From contig JAILIC010000060.1 in NCBI GenBank assembly GCA_024695475.1, forward strand, positions 1-48,888: 48,888 nucleotides of DNA. The letters are read 5' to 3'. The stretch is from Treponema sp. Its GTDB lineage: Bacteria > Spirochaetota > Spirochaetia > Treponematales > Treponemataceae. A program made the position numbers and the translations under genes. The notes beneath the pieces are model-generated. The model saw only the letters and a program-made list of their open reading frames with translations, was not told the DNA's origin and did not search any database. Below, piece by piece: positions 25,138 through 33,353 of the stretch (position 1 is the first letter of the stretch; the number at the start of each line of letters is the position of its first letter).

Positions 25138-25797
25138 ATGAGTATAACACAGCTTTTTGCTACATATGGCGAAAAGTACCTTATGGCATTGCTCGTGACA
25201 TGGAAGCTTACTTTTTCTTCTTTTGCCATTGCGTTTGCCATAGGGGTTGCCGTTACTATCCAACGTATATCCCCCATATCGATATTGCGAAAAACTGCAA
25301 ATCTCTATATTCAGATATTTCGTAATATCCCGGGGGCTGCTTTATTGATAGTACTGGTCTATGCGTTGCCATATCTGGATATCGTCTTATCGTATTATAT
25401 TTGTGTCTTAATAGCGACCTCATTGATTCCAGCTGCATTTTGCTCAGATTATCTTCTCTCAGGTATTAATACTATTAAACCTGGACAGATAGAAGCAGCC
25501 AGAGCACTGGGTTTTTCGTTTTTTAAAATAGTCAGACATATAGTATTACCACAGGCATTGCGGGCATCAGTACTTCCGCTGACTAATTTGTTGATTGCAA
25601 CGATGTTGACGACGGCTTTGGCATCTCAAGTTCCACTAAATCCTCAGGATTTGACTGGTATTGTTGATTACATAAATACCCATGATACCGGAGGTATTGC
25701 TGCATTTATAATATCTGCCTTATTGTATTGTGCTACGGCAATTGTTATAGGACAGATTGGTAATAAAATTGATAAAAAAGTAAGGATTGTACGATGA
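25138..25797 (+). CDS. Amino-acid ABC permease 1
   Basis: 219 residues with about five transmembrane segments; the His/Glu/Gln/Arg/opine family of permeases. EAA loop EAARALGFSFFKIVRHIVLP, preceded by the typical Q-R-IRNIPGAALL-like FRNIPGAALLIVLVYALPYL. It starts 15 nt after the binding protein with no strong ribosome site, so translational coupling is likely, and overlaps the next gene by 4 nt (ATGA). Confidence 0.92.
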   Translation: MSITQLFATYGEKYLMALLVTWKLTFSSFAIAFAIGVAVTIQRISPISILRKTANLYIQIFRNIPGAALLIVLVYALPYLDIVLSYYICVLIATSLIPAAFCSDYLLSGINTIKPGQIEAARALGFSFFKIVRHIVLPQALRASVLPLTNLLIATMLTTALASQVPLNPQDLTGIVDYINTHDTGGIAAFIISALLYCATAIVIGQIGNKIDKKVRIVR

Positions 25798-26624
25798 AAC
25801 ACGCTGATGTTGCCATACTCGATTATCTTTACGAAGCACCAGGTCCTCGTACAGTCAAAAAAATACGTATCGCAACTGTCATATCTGCGATTATACTGAC
25901 GTTACTTACATTTGCAGTGCTCGCCCGTTTTTATACTACGGGACAGTTTAACAGGCAGTATTGGTTCTTTTTTTGCCGTGCTACAACATGGATATTTTTA
26001 GGCAAAGGATTACTGGGTACTTTAGAGTCTGCACTTTTATCTGGTGGTATTGCATTTTGTCTCGGTTTTTTGCTGATGCTTGGCAGGCTGAGTCGGTATA
26101 AAACGATACGGCTTGTAACGACAGCTGTTTTGGAGTTTACCCGTGGTGTACCGACATTGTTGCTTATTTACTTCTTTTTTCTTGGGCTCCCTGCGCTAGG
26201 AATTAAGATGATACCACTTTGCAAAATAGCTATTCCTGTTGCACTTTCAGCAGCAGGTGTTGTTGCTGAAGTATTACGCTCTGGTGTCAATGCTGTACCA
26301 AAAGGACAGTCAGAAGCAGCACTTTCTTTGGGAATGCAGGAACGACAGGTATTTTTTAAAGTTGTCTTTCCGCAGGCATTTAGATATGTTATACCCTCAT
26401 TAATTGCCGAAATTGTTATTGTTGTAAAGGATACAACGTTTGCATATATCGTTAATTTTCCAGATTTAATGCAGAATGCAAAAGTACTCATTTCTAATTA
26501 TGATGCAATGCTGTCAGTATACTTACTGGTTGCCGTACTCTATATTTTGGTGAATTATGGATTAAATACATTGTCATCGTTAGCAGCTCATCATGGGCTA
26601 GCTGGAATGAGTAACAAGAAATAA
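25794..26624 (+). CDS. Amino-acid ABC permease 2
   Basis: 276 residues, longer at the N-terminus than its partner because of an extra hydrophobic segment (residues about 24-47). EAA loop [20 protein letters not shown], preceded by the family motif [20 protein letters not shown]. Forms the heterodimeric channel with the preceding gene. ATGA overlap upstream; the ATPase gene begins 10 nt after the stop. Confidence 0.92.
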   Translation: MKHADVAILDYLYEAPGPRTVKKIRIATVISAIILTLLTFAVLARFYTTGQFNRQYWFFFCRATTWIFLGKGLLGTLESALLSGGIAFCLGFLLMLGRLSRYKTIRLVTTAVLEFTRGVPTLLLIYFFFLGLPALGIKMIPLCKIAIPVALSAAGVVAEVLRSGVNAVPKGQSEAALSLGMQERQVFFKVVFPQAFRYVIPSLIAEIVIVVKDTTFAYIVNFPDLMQNAKVLISNYDAMLSVYLLVAVLYILVNYGLNTLSSLAAHHGLAGMSNKK

Positions 26625-26634
26625 GGAACATAGT

Positions 26635-27411
26635 ATGAATTCAATGGAACAGACTTCTGATATGCAACATGAAGTTCCCGTTATAGAGCTTCGTAATGTT
26701 GAAAAGCATTTTAATGCACTGCATGTACTAAAAAATATACAGTTACGTGTACATAAAGGAGAAGTTGTTGTTATTATCGGTCCGTCAGGATCGGGTAAAT
26801 CAACATTATGTCGTACTATCAATCGACTTGAAACTATAGATTCTGGTGAAATTCTTATAGAAGGTAAACCTTTACCACTCGAAGGTAAGGAACTGGCGCA
26901 CGTGCGGTCAAAAGTAGGCATGGTTTTTCAGTCATTTAATCTTTTTGAACATAAAAAGATTATCGATAATGTTGCACTTGCTCCTATTGAAGTTTTGCAT
27001 ATGAACAAAAAAGAAGCTCGTAAGCAGGCGCTTCAGCTTTTAAAACGAGTTGGTGTAGAGTCCCAGGCTTATAAGCTGCCTGCTCAGCTTTCGGGTGGAC
27101 AGCAACAACGTGTTGCCATTGCACGGGCGCTTGCTATGAATCCGACAGCATTGTTGTTTGATGAACCTACCAGTGCTCTTGATCCAGAGATGATACAGGA
27201 AGTATTGTCAGTTATGACGGAACTGGCAGATTTAGGTATGACAATGGTTATTGTAACTCATGAAATGAATTTTGCACGTACTGTTGCTGATCGTATTGTT
27301 TTTATGGATAATGGAACCATTCTTGAAGAAGCACCGCCAGAAGAATTCTTTACTTCTCCAAAAACAGAACGGGCTAAGGCATTTCTTGCTTCTTTGACAC
27401 AGCGTGCATAA
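26635..27411 (+). CDS. Amino-acid ABC transporter ATPase (GlnQ type)
   Basis: 258 residues. Walker [11 protein letters not shown] loop [13 protein letters not shown], signature [19 protein letters not shown], Walker [15 protein letters not shown] and switch His in VTHEMNFA place it in the GlnQ/polar amino-acid subfamily. The first ATG (26635) is preferred to a second at 26644 because AAGGA lies 7 nt upstream of it. It energises uptake through the two permeases encoded immediately upstream. Confidence 0.95.
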   Translation: MNSMEQTSDMQHEVPVIELRNVEKHFNALHVLKNIQLRVHKGEVVVIIGPSGSGKSTLCRTINRLETIDSGEILIEGKPLPLEGKELAHVRSKVGMVFQSFNLFEHKKIIDNVALAPIEVLHMNKKEARKQALQLLKRVGVESQAYKLPAQLSGGQQQRVAIARALAMNPTALLFDEPTSALDPEMIQEVLSVMTELADLGMTMVIVTHEMNFARTVADRIVFMDNGTILEEAPPEEFFTSPKTERAKAFLASLTQRA

Positions 27412-27430
27412 TAAGTGGGGCTATATATAC

Positions 27431-28096
27431 ATGAAAAAAGTTTTAGTTGTCGGAGATAATAGTGTTTGTTTGGTGACAAACTATTATCATGCACTGGAAG
27501 CAGCTGGTGCGATGCCGGTTCCTTGTGATGAGTCTGATATAGAGAACCTCGTTACCTTAGTTGATGGTATTCTTATTCCTGGTGGGTGTGATCTTAATCC
27601 CGCTCTATATCATGAAAAAAATACTGAGTCACAAAATATAAATGATTCATTAGATGCTCTTGAGGAACGTGTATTGCAGTTGGCAGTTACCGCTAAAAAG
27701 CCTGTACTGGGCATTTGCCGTGGATTGCAGCTTATCAATGTATTTTTTGGTGGCAGTCTTGTACAAAATGTCAGCGATTGTGATGTACATCAGCGGGTTG
27801 AGTCTATCGATAAAGTACATGCTACTACCGTTGAGCATGATTCGTTTTTATATGACATCTATAAAAAAGAGAGCATAATGGTAAATAGTGCTCATCATCA
27901 ATCAATAAAAGTGTTGGGAACAAATTTACGGGCGGTGCAATATTGTACGGATGGTATTATTGAGGCTATCGTACACGAAACGCTTCCTATTATTGCCGTA
28001 CAGTGGCATCCGGAACGCATGTGTCTTGCAAATGCACGTACTGATACCGTTGATGGACTGTGTGTCTTTACGTATTTTGTTGAACACTATCTGTAA
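27431..28096 (+). CDS. Class-I glutamine amidotransferase-like gamma-glutamyl hydrolase (PuuD type)
   Basis: 221 residues from ATG 27431. Peptidase C26/PuuD family: ILIPGGCDLNPALYHE, nucleophile Cys in LGICRGLQLINVFFGG, VNSAHHQSIK, and the His/Glu pair in AVQWHPERM. Members hydrolyse gamma-glutamyl-GABA or similar gamma-glutamyl amides. It follows the amino-acid ABC ATPase by 19 nt and precedes a terminator, so it is the last gene of that operon; this suggests that the importer brings in a gamma-glutamyl compound or glutamine-like substrate. Confidence 0.88.
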   Translation: MKKVLVVGDNSVCLVTNYYHALEAAGAMPVPCDESDIENLVTLVDGILIPGGCDLNPALYHEKNTESQNINDSLDALEERVLQLAVTAKKPVLGICRGLQLINVFFGGSLVQNVSDCDVHQRVESIDKVHATTVEHDSFLYDIYKKESIMVNSAHHQSIKVLGTNLRAVQYCTDGIIEAIVHETLPIIAVQWHPERMCLANARTDTVDGLCVFTYFVEHYL

Positions 28097-28115
28097 TAAG
28101 ACATATTGCTCGTAT

Positions 28116-28153
28116 AAAAAAAGCCCTGTACTGTTTTACACAGTCAGGGCTTT
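28116..28153. terminator. Bidirectional terminator between convergent operons
   Basis: AAAGCCCTG (28120-28128) pairs with CAGGGCTTT (28145-28153), with an additional CTG/CAG pair inside. A-rich sequence (28116-28122) on one side and TTT on the other allow it to act on both strands: after the amidotransferase-like gene (plus) and after the carboxyltransferase gene (minus). Confidence 0.88.
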
Positions 28154-28176
28154 GTGCTTTATGGCTTGTACATCAA

Positions 28177-29667
28177 TTACAGAGGAATATTGCCATGCTT
28201 TTTAAGTGGCTTATCCATTGCTGTTTTATCAGCCAAGAATGCTAAGCTTTCAGCTACACGGCGGCGGGTTTCTTCTGGCTGGATGATTTCTGAAATATAT
28301 CCACGCTGCTGAGCAACAGCTGGAGTCATGATGGTATCACGATACTCCTGTGATTTTTGTGCTACAAACTGTGCCTTTGTCGGGTCTTTCATTTCTTTTG
28401 CATAGAGGATACCTAGAGCACCTTCAGCACCCATAACTGCAATTTCTGATTTTGGCCATGCATAGACAAAATCGGCACCTAAGTGCTTTGAACACATTGC
28501 AATATATGCTCCACCATATGCCTTTCGCAAGATGACGGTAACTTTTGGTACGTTAGCTTCGCTATATGCATAGATTACCTTTGCACCATGGCGGATAATA
28601 CCTTTTTGCTCTTCATCTGGACCTGGAATAAAGCCTGGTACATCAACAAAGGTGAGCAGTGGAATATTGAAAGAATCACAATAGCGGACAAAGCGTGCAA
28701 TCTTATCGCTTGAGTCGCAGTTAAGAACACCACCTAATCCAGCTGGATTATTGGCTACAATACCAACTGATTTTCCTTCGATTTTAGCAAAACCAACGAC
28801 ACAGCTGGTTGCATATTCTTCCATTACTTCAAAGAAGCTGTCTTCATCTACGGTTGCATTGATAACATCTTTTACCTGATATGTTTGTCTGGTGTTTTCT
28901 GGTAAAATGCTCGCAAGTGCTTTTTCTGCCTTTTTGGCATTGTACTTAAACTTGGGATTAGCAGAAATGGTATCACCAAAGTAGTGAGGTATATAATCCA
29001 AAAGCTTGCGTACTTTTTCGTAACACTCGTTTTCGTTGTTGCAACGGAAGTGTGCTACACCAGATTTTTTAGAATGAATGCTTGCTCCACCTAAGTCTTC
29101 TGGAGTGATGTCTAAAGCCATGACTGATTTTACTACTTTAGGACCAGTAATAAACATCTGGCTGATATTGTCAATTGCAAAAATAAAGTCGGTGATTCCT
29201 GGTGAGTATACGGCACCGCCAGCACAAGGACCAGCAATGATTGATATCTGAGGAATTGAACCTGAGGCACGGACATTCTGATAGAACAAATCGCCGTAGC
29301 CGCACAATGCATCAACACCTTCCTGAATGCGAGCTCCACCTGAATCATTTACACCGATAACAGGGCAACGTGCTTCAACAGCCTTTTCTATTAATTCTGC
29401 TATTTTTTGTCCATGTTTAAGACCAAGGGTTCCACCTTGAACAGTAAAATCCTGTGCATATACAGCTACCTTGCGTCCATTGATTTTTCCAAAACCTGTA
29501 ATAACACCATCGTATGGGATTTCTTTTGTTTCCATACCAAAATTAGTGCAGTGGTGTCTTACACCGGAATAAATTTCGATGAATGAATCTTTATCACAAA
29601 GAGCCTTAATTCGTTCAATAGCATGCAGTTTGCCTTTTGCGTGCTGTTTCTCAATATTATATTCCAT
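28177..29667 (-). CDS. Acyl-CoA carboxyltransferase (methylmalonyl/propionyl-CoA type)
   Basis: 496 residues, the length of the carboxyltransferase alpha subunit of methylmalonyl-CoA decarboxylase or propionyl-CoA carboxylase beta. Two crotonase-fold halves: VYAQDFTVQGGTLGLKHGQK, GVNDSGGARIQEGVDALCGY, IAGPCAGGAVYSPGITDF in the first, and VANNPAGLGGVLNCDSSDKI, FVDVPGFIPG, LRKAYGGAYIAM in the second. It transfers carboxyl between biotin and an acyl-CoA. No biotin carrier, biotin carboxylase or membrane subunit is adjacent, so partners must lie elsewhere. A near-consensus promoter lies at 29690-29718. Confidence 0.92.
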   Translation of the reverse strand: MEYNIEKQHAKGKLHAIERIKALCDKDSFIEIYSGVRHHCTNFGMETKEIPYDGVITGFGKINGRKVAVYAQDFTVQGGTLGLKHGQKIAELIEKAVEARCPVIGVNDSGGARIQEGVDALCGYGDLFYQNVRASGSIPQISIIAGPCAGGAVYSPGITDFIFAIDNISQMFITGPKVVKSVMALDITPEDLGGASIHSKKSGVAHFRCNNENECYEKVRKLLDYIPHYFGDTISANPKFKYNAKKAEKALASILPENTRQTYQVKDVINATVDEDSFFEVMEEYATSCVVGFAKIEGKSVGIVANNPAGLGGVLNCDSSDKIARFVRYCDSFNIPLLTFVDVPGFIPGPDEEQKGIIRHGAKVIYAYSEANVPKVTVILRKAYGGAYIAMCSKHLGADFVYAWPKSEIAVMGAEGALGILYAKEMKDPTKAQFVAQKSQEYRDTIMTPAVAQQRGYISEIIQPEETRRRVAESLAFLADKTAMDKPLKKHGNIPL

Positions 29668-29689
29668 AAGGTTTACCTCTTATGTATTG

Positions 29690-29718
29690 ATGATAGACAC
29701 TATCGTAAAAATTGTCAA
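29690..29718 (-). promoter_or_regulatory. Sigma-70 promoter of the carboxyltransferase gene
   Basis: On the minus strand TTGACA (plus 29713-29718), 17-bp spacer, TATCAT (plus 29690-29695). The predicted start is about 16 nt upstream of the ATG, leaving room for the AGAGGT ribosome site. Confidence 0.85.
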
Positions 29719-29749
29719 GCTGACATTTTTTGTACTTTTGTAAGAGGTT

Positions 29750-31345
29750 TTATTGCATGTATCGGGATAATTCTTGGTTTGTAGGGAACCATGGATACAG
29801 TTTGTGTAATACATTCGTTGCTGCTTGTACATCACCATGTGTCTGGATGAGTGTGGACTGCACGGTATCAAAAAACGAAGAATCGACTGGAATTTCTTTT
29901 ACTGTACCATCTATTTGTGTGATGTGCCAGGCGTTATGCGTATAGGTTACTATGATGTCATCATGATAGAGTTGGATCATGATATGGTCATTTTGTGTAT
30001 ACCACAAATAATAGGAGACACTATAGTTTTGTGTGAGAGTAGAAGGTTGTGCTAGTGGTTGTGGATGATTGCCTCTTGTGGGTATTTCTGTATCAGAAAG
30101 TGACAGAGGCTTTCCATTAACGCTTAGCCCTGATAGACCAAAAATAGGTTGTTCCTGTTTTGCCCCGTGTATCATCCATAAGCTTGGAGGAATAGGGGAG
30201 GCAATTCCTTCATAGGCCTGTCGTATTTTTCCTGTGATAAAGAGTGTTGTCACGGAGCTGAGATAGGTGTTTGCTTTGTTGCCTTGTGCCATAGCTTGCA
30301 TTAATTCTGCATTTTGGGTATTGATACCTTCATAATAGGCTTGTACTACTTGTAGTGGAGATAATCCTATGGAACTGGGTCTATTCTTGTTTGCCTGTAT
30401 GTAATTATGGGATGCAATACATACAATAGCTATAATCACTGCAGCTGTAATCAGCTTTGTTTTATAGGTTCTAAAAAAGCGTAGCCTCTTAATACGAGTT
30501 TTTTGTTTTGTACATGCTTTTGCACTTTGTTGTAAAAAGACTTCATCAGACAGTAGTTTTTGTCTTGGGTAACAGATAATACTGCCATCTTTCTGTATCC
30601 CTAATTCGGTTTGCAATAGTGGCAAAGGCAATGTTTGATCTGCTGGTTTATATGCGAGGCCCTGCTGTATGGCTTGAGAAAGTGCATTGTTTATGCCATT
30701 TATTCTATATATAAGCGGTATACAGTTACTGTCCATGACATCGGTATTGTAGGTGTCAGGATTTGTATAGGGGAGTTCCCCAGATAGTGCCTGGTAGGCG
30801 ATGGTGCTTGCAGTATAGTTTATGGCTTGCGTACCACTTGCATAGGGGTGTTGATATGCAGCTTGTAAAGTAAAATAATCAGGAGATCCATGTAAGAATG
30901 TATCAAAACTATTGTATGGTAAAAAGAGGAGCGTAGGGTAGCGCGTTTGATTTGCGTTGTTACAAATGATGATGCCACCGGCTCCACAGACATTAAATGA
31001 CGGATTAACATTTTGTAACTGTTGTAAAGCAGTACAGATGGCAAAACTTGCACCTTGTGCTTTTTCTCTGTCTTGTGCAAGCAATGTTGGCAAATCAACG
31101 CCAGAATCTATCGAAAATTGTGATAGCGAAGCTGTATAGGCGATATGTCCTGAGTCCAATTTTTTTGTAGCGGTACAATGCCACGGTGTAAAGGTATACT
31201 GCCCGTTATTTTGCTTGTCGCTCCAGGTTGCGATAAGGCCCTCTTCTTTCATAACAGAACTGACATTTGTTTTGCTAAATTGGGCTTCGTCAAGGAATGA
31301 ATCAAGCTCTAGTATGCCATTGTGTAACGTAACAGGTGTTGCCAT
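29750..31345 (-). CDS. Membrane protein with degenerate kinase-like N-terminal domain
   Basis: 531 residues, no signal peptide, one transmembrane segment at about 296-313 (LITAAVIIAIVCIASHNYI) after a very basic stretch (KQKTRIKRLRFFRTYKTK). The cytoplasmic part resembles a decayed Ser/Thr kinase lobe: NVCGAGGIIICNN where the catalytic loop would be, and YQHPYASGTQAINYTAS followed by IAYQALSGELPYTNPD, like the kinase helix F-G region. HRD and DFG are absent, so a pseudokinase at most. After the membrane, LSPLQVVQAYYEGINTQNAE resembles an NTF2/SnoaL-like fold. These fold readings are inference; function unknown. GGAG lies 12 nt before the ATG. Confidence 0.75.
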   Translation of the reverse strand: MATPVTLHNGILELDSFLDEAQFSKTNVSSVMKEEGLIATWSDKQNNGQYTFTPWHCTATKKLDSGHIAYTASLSQFSIDSGVDLPTLLAQDREKAQGASFAICTALQQLQNVNPSFNVCGAGGIIICNNANQTRYPTLLFLPYNSFDTFLHGSPDYFTLQAAYQHPYASGTQAINYTASTIAYQALSGELPYTNPDTYNTDVMDSNCIPLIYRINGINNALSQAIQQGLAYKPADQTLPLPLLQTELGIQKDGSIICYPRQKLLSDEVFLQQSAKACTKQKTRIKRLRFFRTYKTKLITAAVIIAIVCIASHNYIQANKNRPSSIGLSPLQVVQAYYEGINTQNAELMQAMAQGNKANTYLSSVTTLFITGKIRQAYEGIASPIPPSLWMIHGAKQEQPIFGLSGLSVNGKPLSLSDTEIPTRGNHPQPLAQPSTLTQNYSVSYYLWYTQNDHIMIQLYHDDIIVTYTHNAWHITQIDGTVKEIPVDSSFFDTVQSTLIQTHGDVQAATNVLHKLYPWFPTNQELSRYMQ

Positions 31346-31481
31346 GTATTGCTAATCTCCACTTGCGGGTATACTACCATGATAAGAATGAATTCTCAAG
31401 AATAGACTGTACTTTACGGAAAGCTCAAATACACAAATACAAGTTATGGTGAGGTAAATCCACAGGTGCATAACTGATCAA

Positions 31482-31865
31482 TTATTCCGTAATTTCAATC
31501 ATGTTATCTTCAAGCGCAATAATGCAACTTTCGTAATAACCGTCGCCAGTTGTACGCGGGCCACTGGTAACAGAATAACCTGCAGCAGCAAGTTTCGCAG
31601 TAAGTTCATTTACAGCGTCTTTGCTTCCAACGCTAAATGCAATATGAGCATAGCCGGTTCTGTAAGGATTCTTACTCTGTGACACAAGTTCAGGCCGTGT
31701 CATAATTTCTAAACGTGCCCCGTCATCGAAGGTAATGAAATAAGATCTAAAATCTGTTTTTGGATTGTGGTAGCCGTCATTGGCTTTACCGTTCAAGAAG
31801 GTCACGAAAAAGTCTTTGGCTTTTGCCAAGTCAGTTACATAAAGTGCTACATGTTCGATCTTCAT
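31482..31865 (-). CDS. VOC-family (glyoxalase/bleomycin resistance) protein
   Basis: 127 residues, one VOC domain of two beta-alpha-beta-beta-beta units: MKIEHVALYVTDLAKAKDFF at the N-terminus, YFITFDDGARLEIM, AHIAFSVGSKDAVNELTAKL, and terminal IIALEDNMIEITE. Metal-ligand candidates are H5, E (in LEIM), H (in AHIAF) and the terminal E of NMIEI, the glyoxalase I-like arrangement. Substrate unknown. No Shine-Dalgarno is visible; a promoter lies only 11 nt before the ATG. Confidence 0.9.
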   Translation of the reverse strand: MKIEHVALYVTDLAKAKDFFVTFLNGKANDGYHNPKTDFRSYFITFDDGARLEIMTRPELVSQSKNPYRTGYAHIAFSVGSKDAVNELTAKLAAAGYSVTSGPRTTGDGYYESCIIALEDNMIEITE

Positions 31866-31876
31866 AAAATCAGTCT

Positions 31877-31904
31877 AACATAAAAAATAAAAATGGTCTC
31901 TCAA
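31877..31904 (-). promoter_or_regulatory. Promoter very close to the VOC gene start
   Basis: On the minus strand TTGAGA (plus 31899-31904), 16-bp spacer, TATGTT (plus 31877-31882). The ATG is at 31865, so the transcript would have a leader of only a few nucleotides. Confidence 0.6.
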
Positions 31905-32000
31905 GAGTCTGTTCAAGAACTTTTAAGGCCCCAGCTTGTCAATACTAATTCTAAAAAGGTAAACAGCTTGCTGAGGAACTGAGCATTCAAGCAGCCTTTT

Positions 32001-32981
32001 TTAGCGGATTGCTGCAAAGATGGTAGCAGCTATATATAGTACGAGCATAAAAAATCCTTCCTTACGACTGATTGTCTTTTTAGACAGTGCAAATATAAAC
32101 GATACTGCGGTTACAACAGTTAAAATGGCAAGATCATAGATGGATGCTACATTTACCGTCACGGGGCGTATTACCGCTGATATACCCAGAATAAAAAGCA
32201 GATTAAAGATATTTGAGCCGATAATGTTTCCTACAGCGAGTGCATTTTCTCCCTTTCTCGAAGCAACGATACTTGTAATAAGTTCTGGAAGTGACGTACC
32301 AATTGCAACAATCGTAAGCCCTATAAGTGTTTCACTCATACCAGCTTTTTGTGCAATGTTTCGGGCTGCATAGACAACAGCCTCTCCGCCTGCAATAATA
32401 AGTACAAGTCCAACAGCAATAAAAAGAATATTTTTCCAAAGCGGTGGCAGCAGACATTTTTTTTCTTTCGGCAGTAAATTTTTTCTCGCATCATAAATAA
32501 GATACACGAGGTAGGCAGTAAACAACACAAGGAGTGTAACGGCAAATGGTCTGGTAACCGAGCCTGCAGCTGCTTCCATTTCCAGTGAAAAAAAAGTTCC
32601 ACCAAGCACTATATGAAAAGCAATCACAATAAGCGAAAAAAAAGTTACAATAAGCGAAAACGGAATGTCATAGCGAAGCAAGGCTGAATCAACAGGAAGT
32701 GGTCGTATGATGGCACAGAGGCCGAGTATTACAAGCAGATTAAAGATATTTGAGCCTACAATATTACTCAATGCTATTTCGTTTGCCTCTTGCAGGGCTG
32801 CAGTAGTGCTTACAGCAAGTTCCGGCATGCTTGTTCCAAATGCAACGATTGTAAGTCCGATTAGTAGCGACGAAACACGAAAACGATGTGCAAGGCTTAC
32901 ACTTCCGTCTACAAAGATGTCGGCACCTTTTACAAGCGCACCAAATCCGAGCACAAGAAACAAGATCTGTAAGAAAACCAT
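32001..32981 (-). CDS. CaCA-family cation antiporter (YrbG type), probably Mn2+/Ca2+ export
   Basis: 326 residues with about ten transmembrane segments in two inverted halves. Each half carries the alpha-repeat signature: GTSMPELAVS with NIVGSNIFNLLVILG, and GTSLPELITS with NIIGSNIFNLLFILG. Family members exchange Ca2+, Na+ or other cations across the inner membrane. AGGAG lies before the ATG. The leader holds a yybP-ykoY-type riboswitch followed by an intrinsic terminator, a class known to sense Mn2+, which makes Mn2+ (or mixed Mn2+/Ca2+) export the likely job. Confidence 0.93.
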   Translation of the reverse strand: MVFLQILFLVLGFGALVKGADIFVDGSVSLAHRFRVSSLLIGLTIVAFGTSMPELAVSTTAALQEANEIALSNIVGSNIFNLLVILGLCAIIRPLPVDSALLRYDIPFSLIVTFFSLIVIAFHIVLGGTFFSLEMEAAAGSVTRPFAVTLLVLFTAYLVYLIYDARKNLLPKEKKCLLPPLWKNILFIAVGLVLIIAGGEAVVYAARNIAQKAGMSETLIGLTIVAIGTSLPELITSIVASRKGENALAVGNIIGSNIFNLLFILGISAVIRPVTVNVASIYDLAILTVVTAVSFIFALSKKTISRKEGFFMLVLYIAATIFAAIR

Positions 32982-33002
32982 ACCTTCTCCTTTTGTTCGC
33001 AG

Positions 33003-33055
33003 AAAAAAAACGAGACTTTCTCTGCAAACCTAAAAAATTTGCAGTAAAAGTCTCG
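33003..33055 (-). terminator. Intrinsic terminator (riboswitch expression platform) before the CaCA gene
   Basis: On the minus strand CGAGACTTT and AAAGTCTCG (plus 33047-33055 and 33011-33019) and inner CTGCAAA/TTTGCAG (plus 33038-33044 and 33022-33028) form a 9+7-bp stem. Eight T (plus 33003-33010) follow. It lies 21 nt before the ATG, with no gene upstream on this strand. Its 5' arm overlaps the 3' P1 strand of the aptamer, so the two structures exclude each other. Confidence 0.9.
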
Positions 33056-33169
33056 CTTCTAAGAAAACAGTGTTTCCTGAACATATTTCGGAGAAGATTT
33101 TCTTCTCGTGATGACGAAATTATGCTATTACCTGCTGAGATGCAGATAACAAGCTACTCCCTTGTTACT
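33043..33169 (-). promoter_or_regulatory. yybP-ykoY-type (Mn2+) riboswitch aptamer
   Basis: Read on the minus strand. The 5' P1 strand AGTAACAAG runs into GGGAGTAGC, the class hallmark (AAGGGGAGUAGC). P2 is TTATCTGC/GCAGGTAA. P3 is CATAATTTCG/CGAAATATG, enclosing the conserved CGTCATCAC side and the stem GAGAAGA/TCTTCTC. A small CAG-GAAACA-CTG hairpin follows, then the 3' junction GCGAGAC and P1 closing strand CTTTTACT, which pairs with AGTAACAAG through one bulge. In known members Mn2+ bridges the two conserved loops and turns exporter expression on. A TTGACC box lies upstream at plus 33200-33205. Confidence 0.82.
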
Positions 33170-33320
33170 AAGATGACGCTATCATGATGGACTGATAGTG
33201 GTCAAGGGAAAGGGTATGCAATCCTACGGTAATAACAGATTTTTATTCTCTCAAAGCATATACATATTACCACTTAATGAAGAAACACAGTATTCACCAT
33301 CGTTTTTACACAGACCTTGT

Positions 33321-33350
33321 TTGAAATTTTGAACAGTGATATCGTATAAA
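33321..33350 (+). promoter_or_regulatory. Promoter abutting the M48 protease gene
   Basis: TTGAAA (33321-33326), 18-bp spacer, TATAAA (33345-33350). The ATG at 33354 is only 3 nt after the -10 box, so the predicted start site would fall at or just inside the codon. Either the mRNA is leaderless or another promoter is used. Confidence 0.5.
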
Positions 33351-33353
33351 ATT

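Noticed and set aside
27951-28205. 84-codon plus frame over the end of the PuuD-type gene
   Set aside because: Out of frame with a clear enzyme, and it runs through the bidirectional terminator.
33003-33055. The hairpin before the CaCA gene as the terminator of an upstream gene
   Set aside because: No minus-strand gene lies upstream of it before the plus-strand protease gene; its overlap with the aptamer P1 strand fits a riboswitch platform instead.
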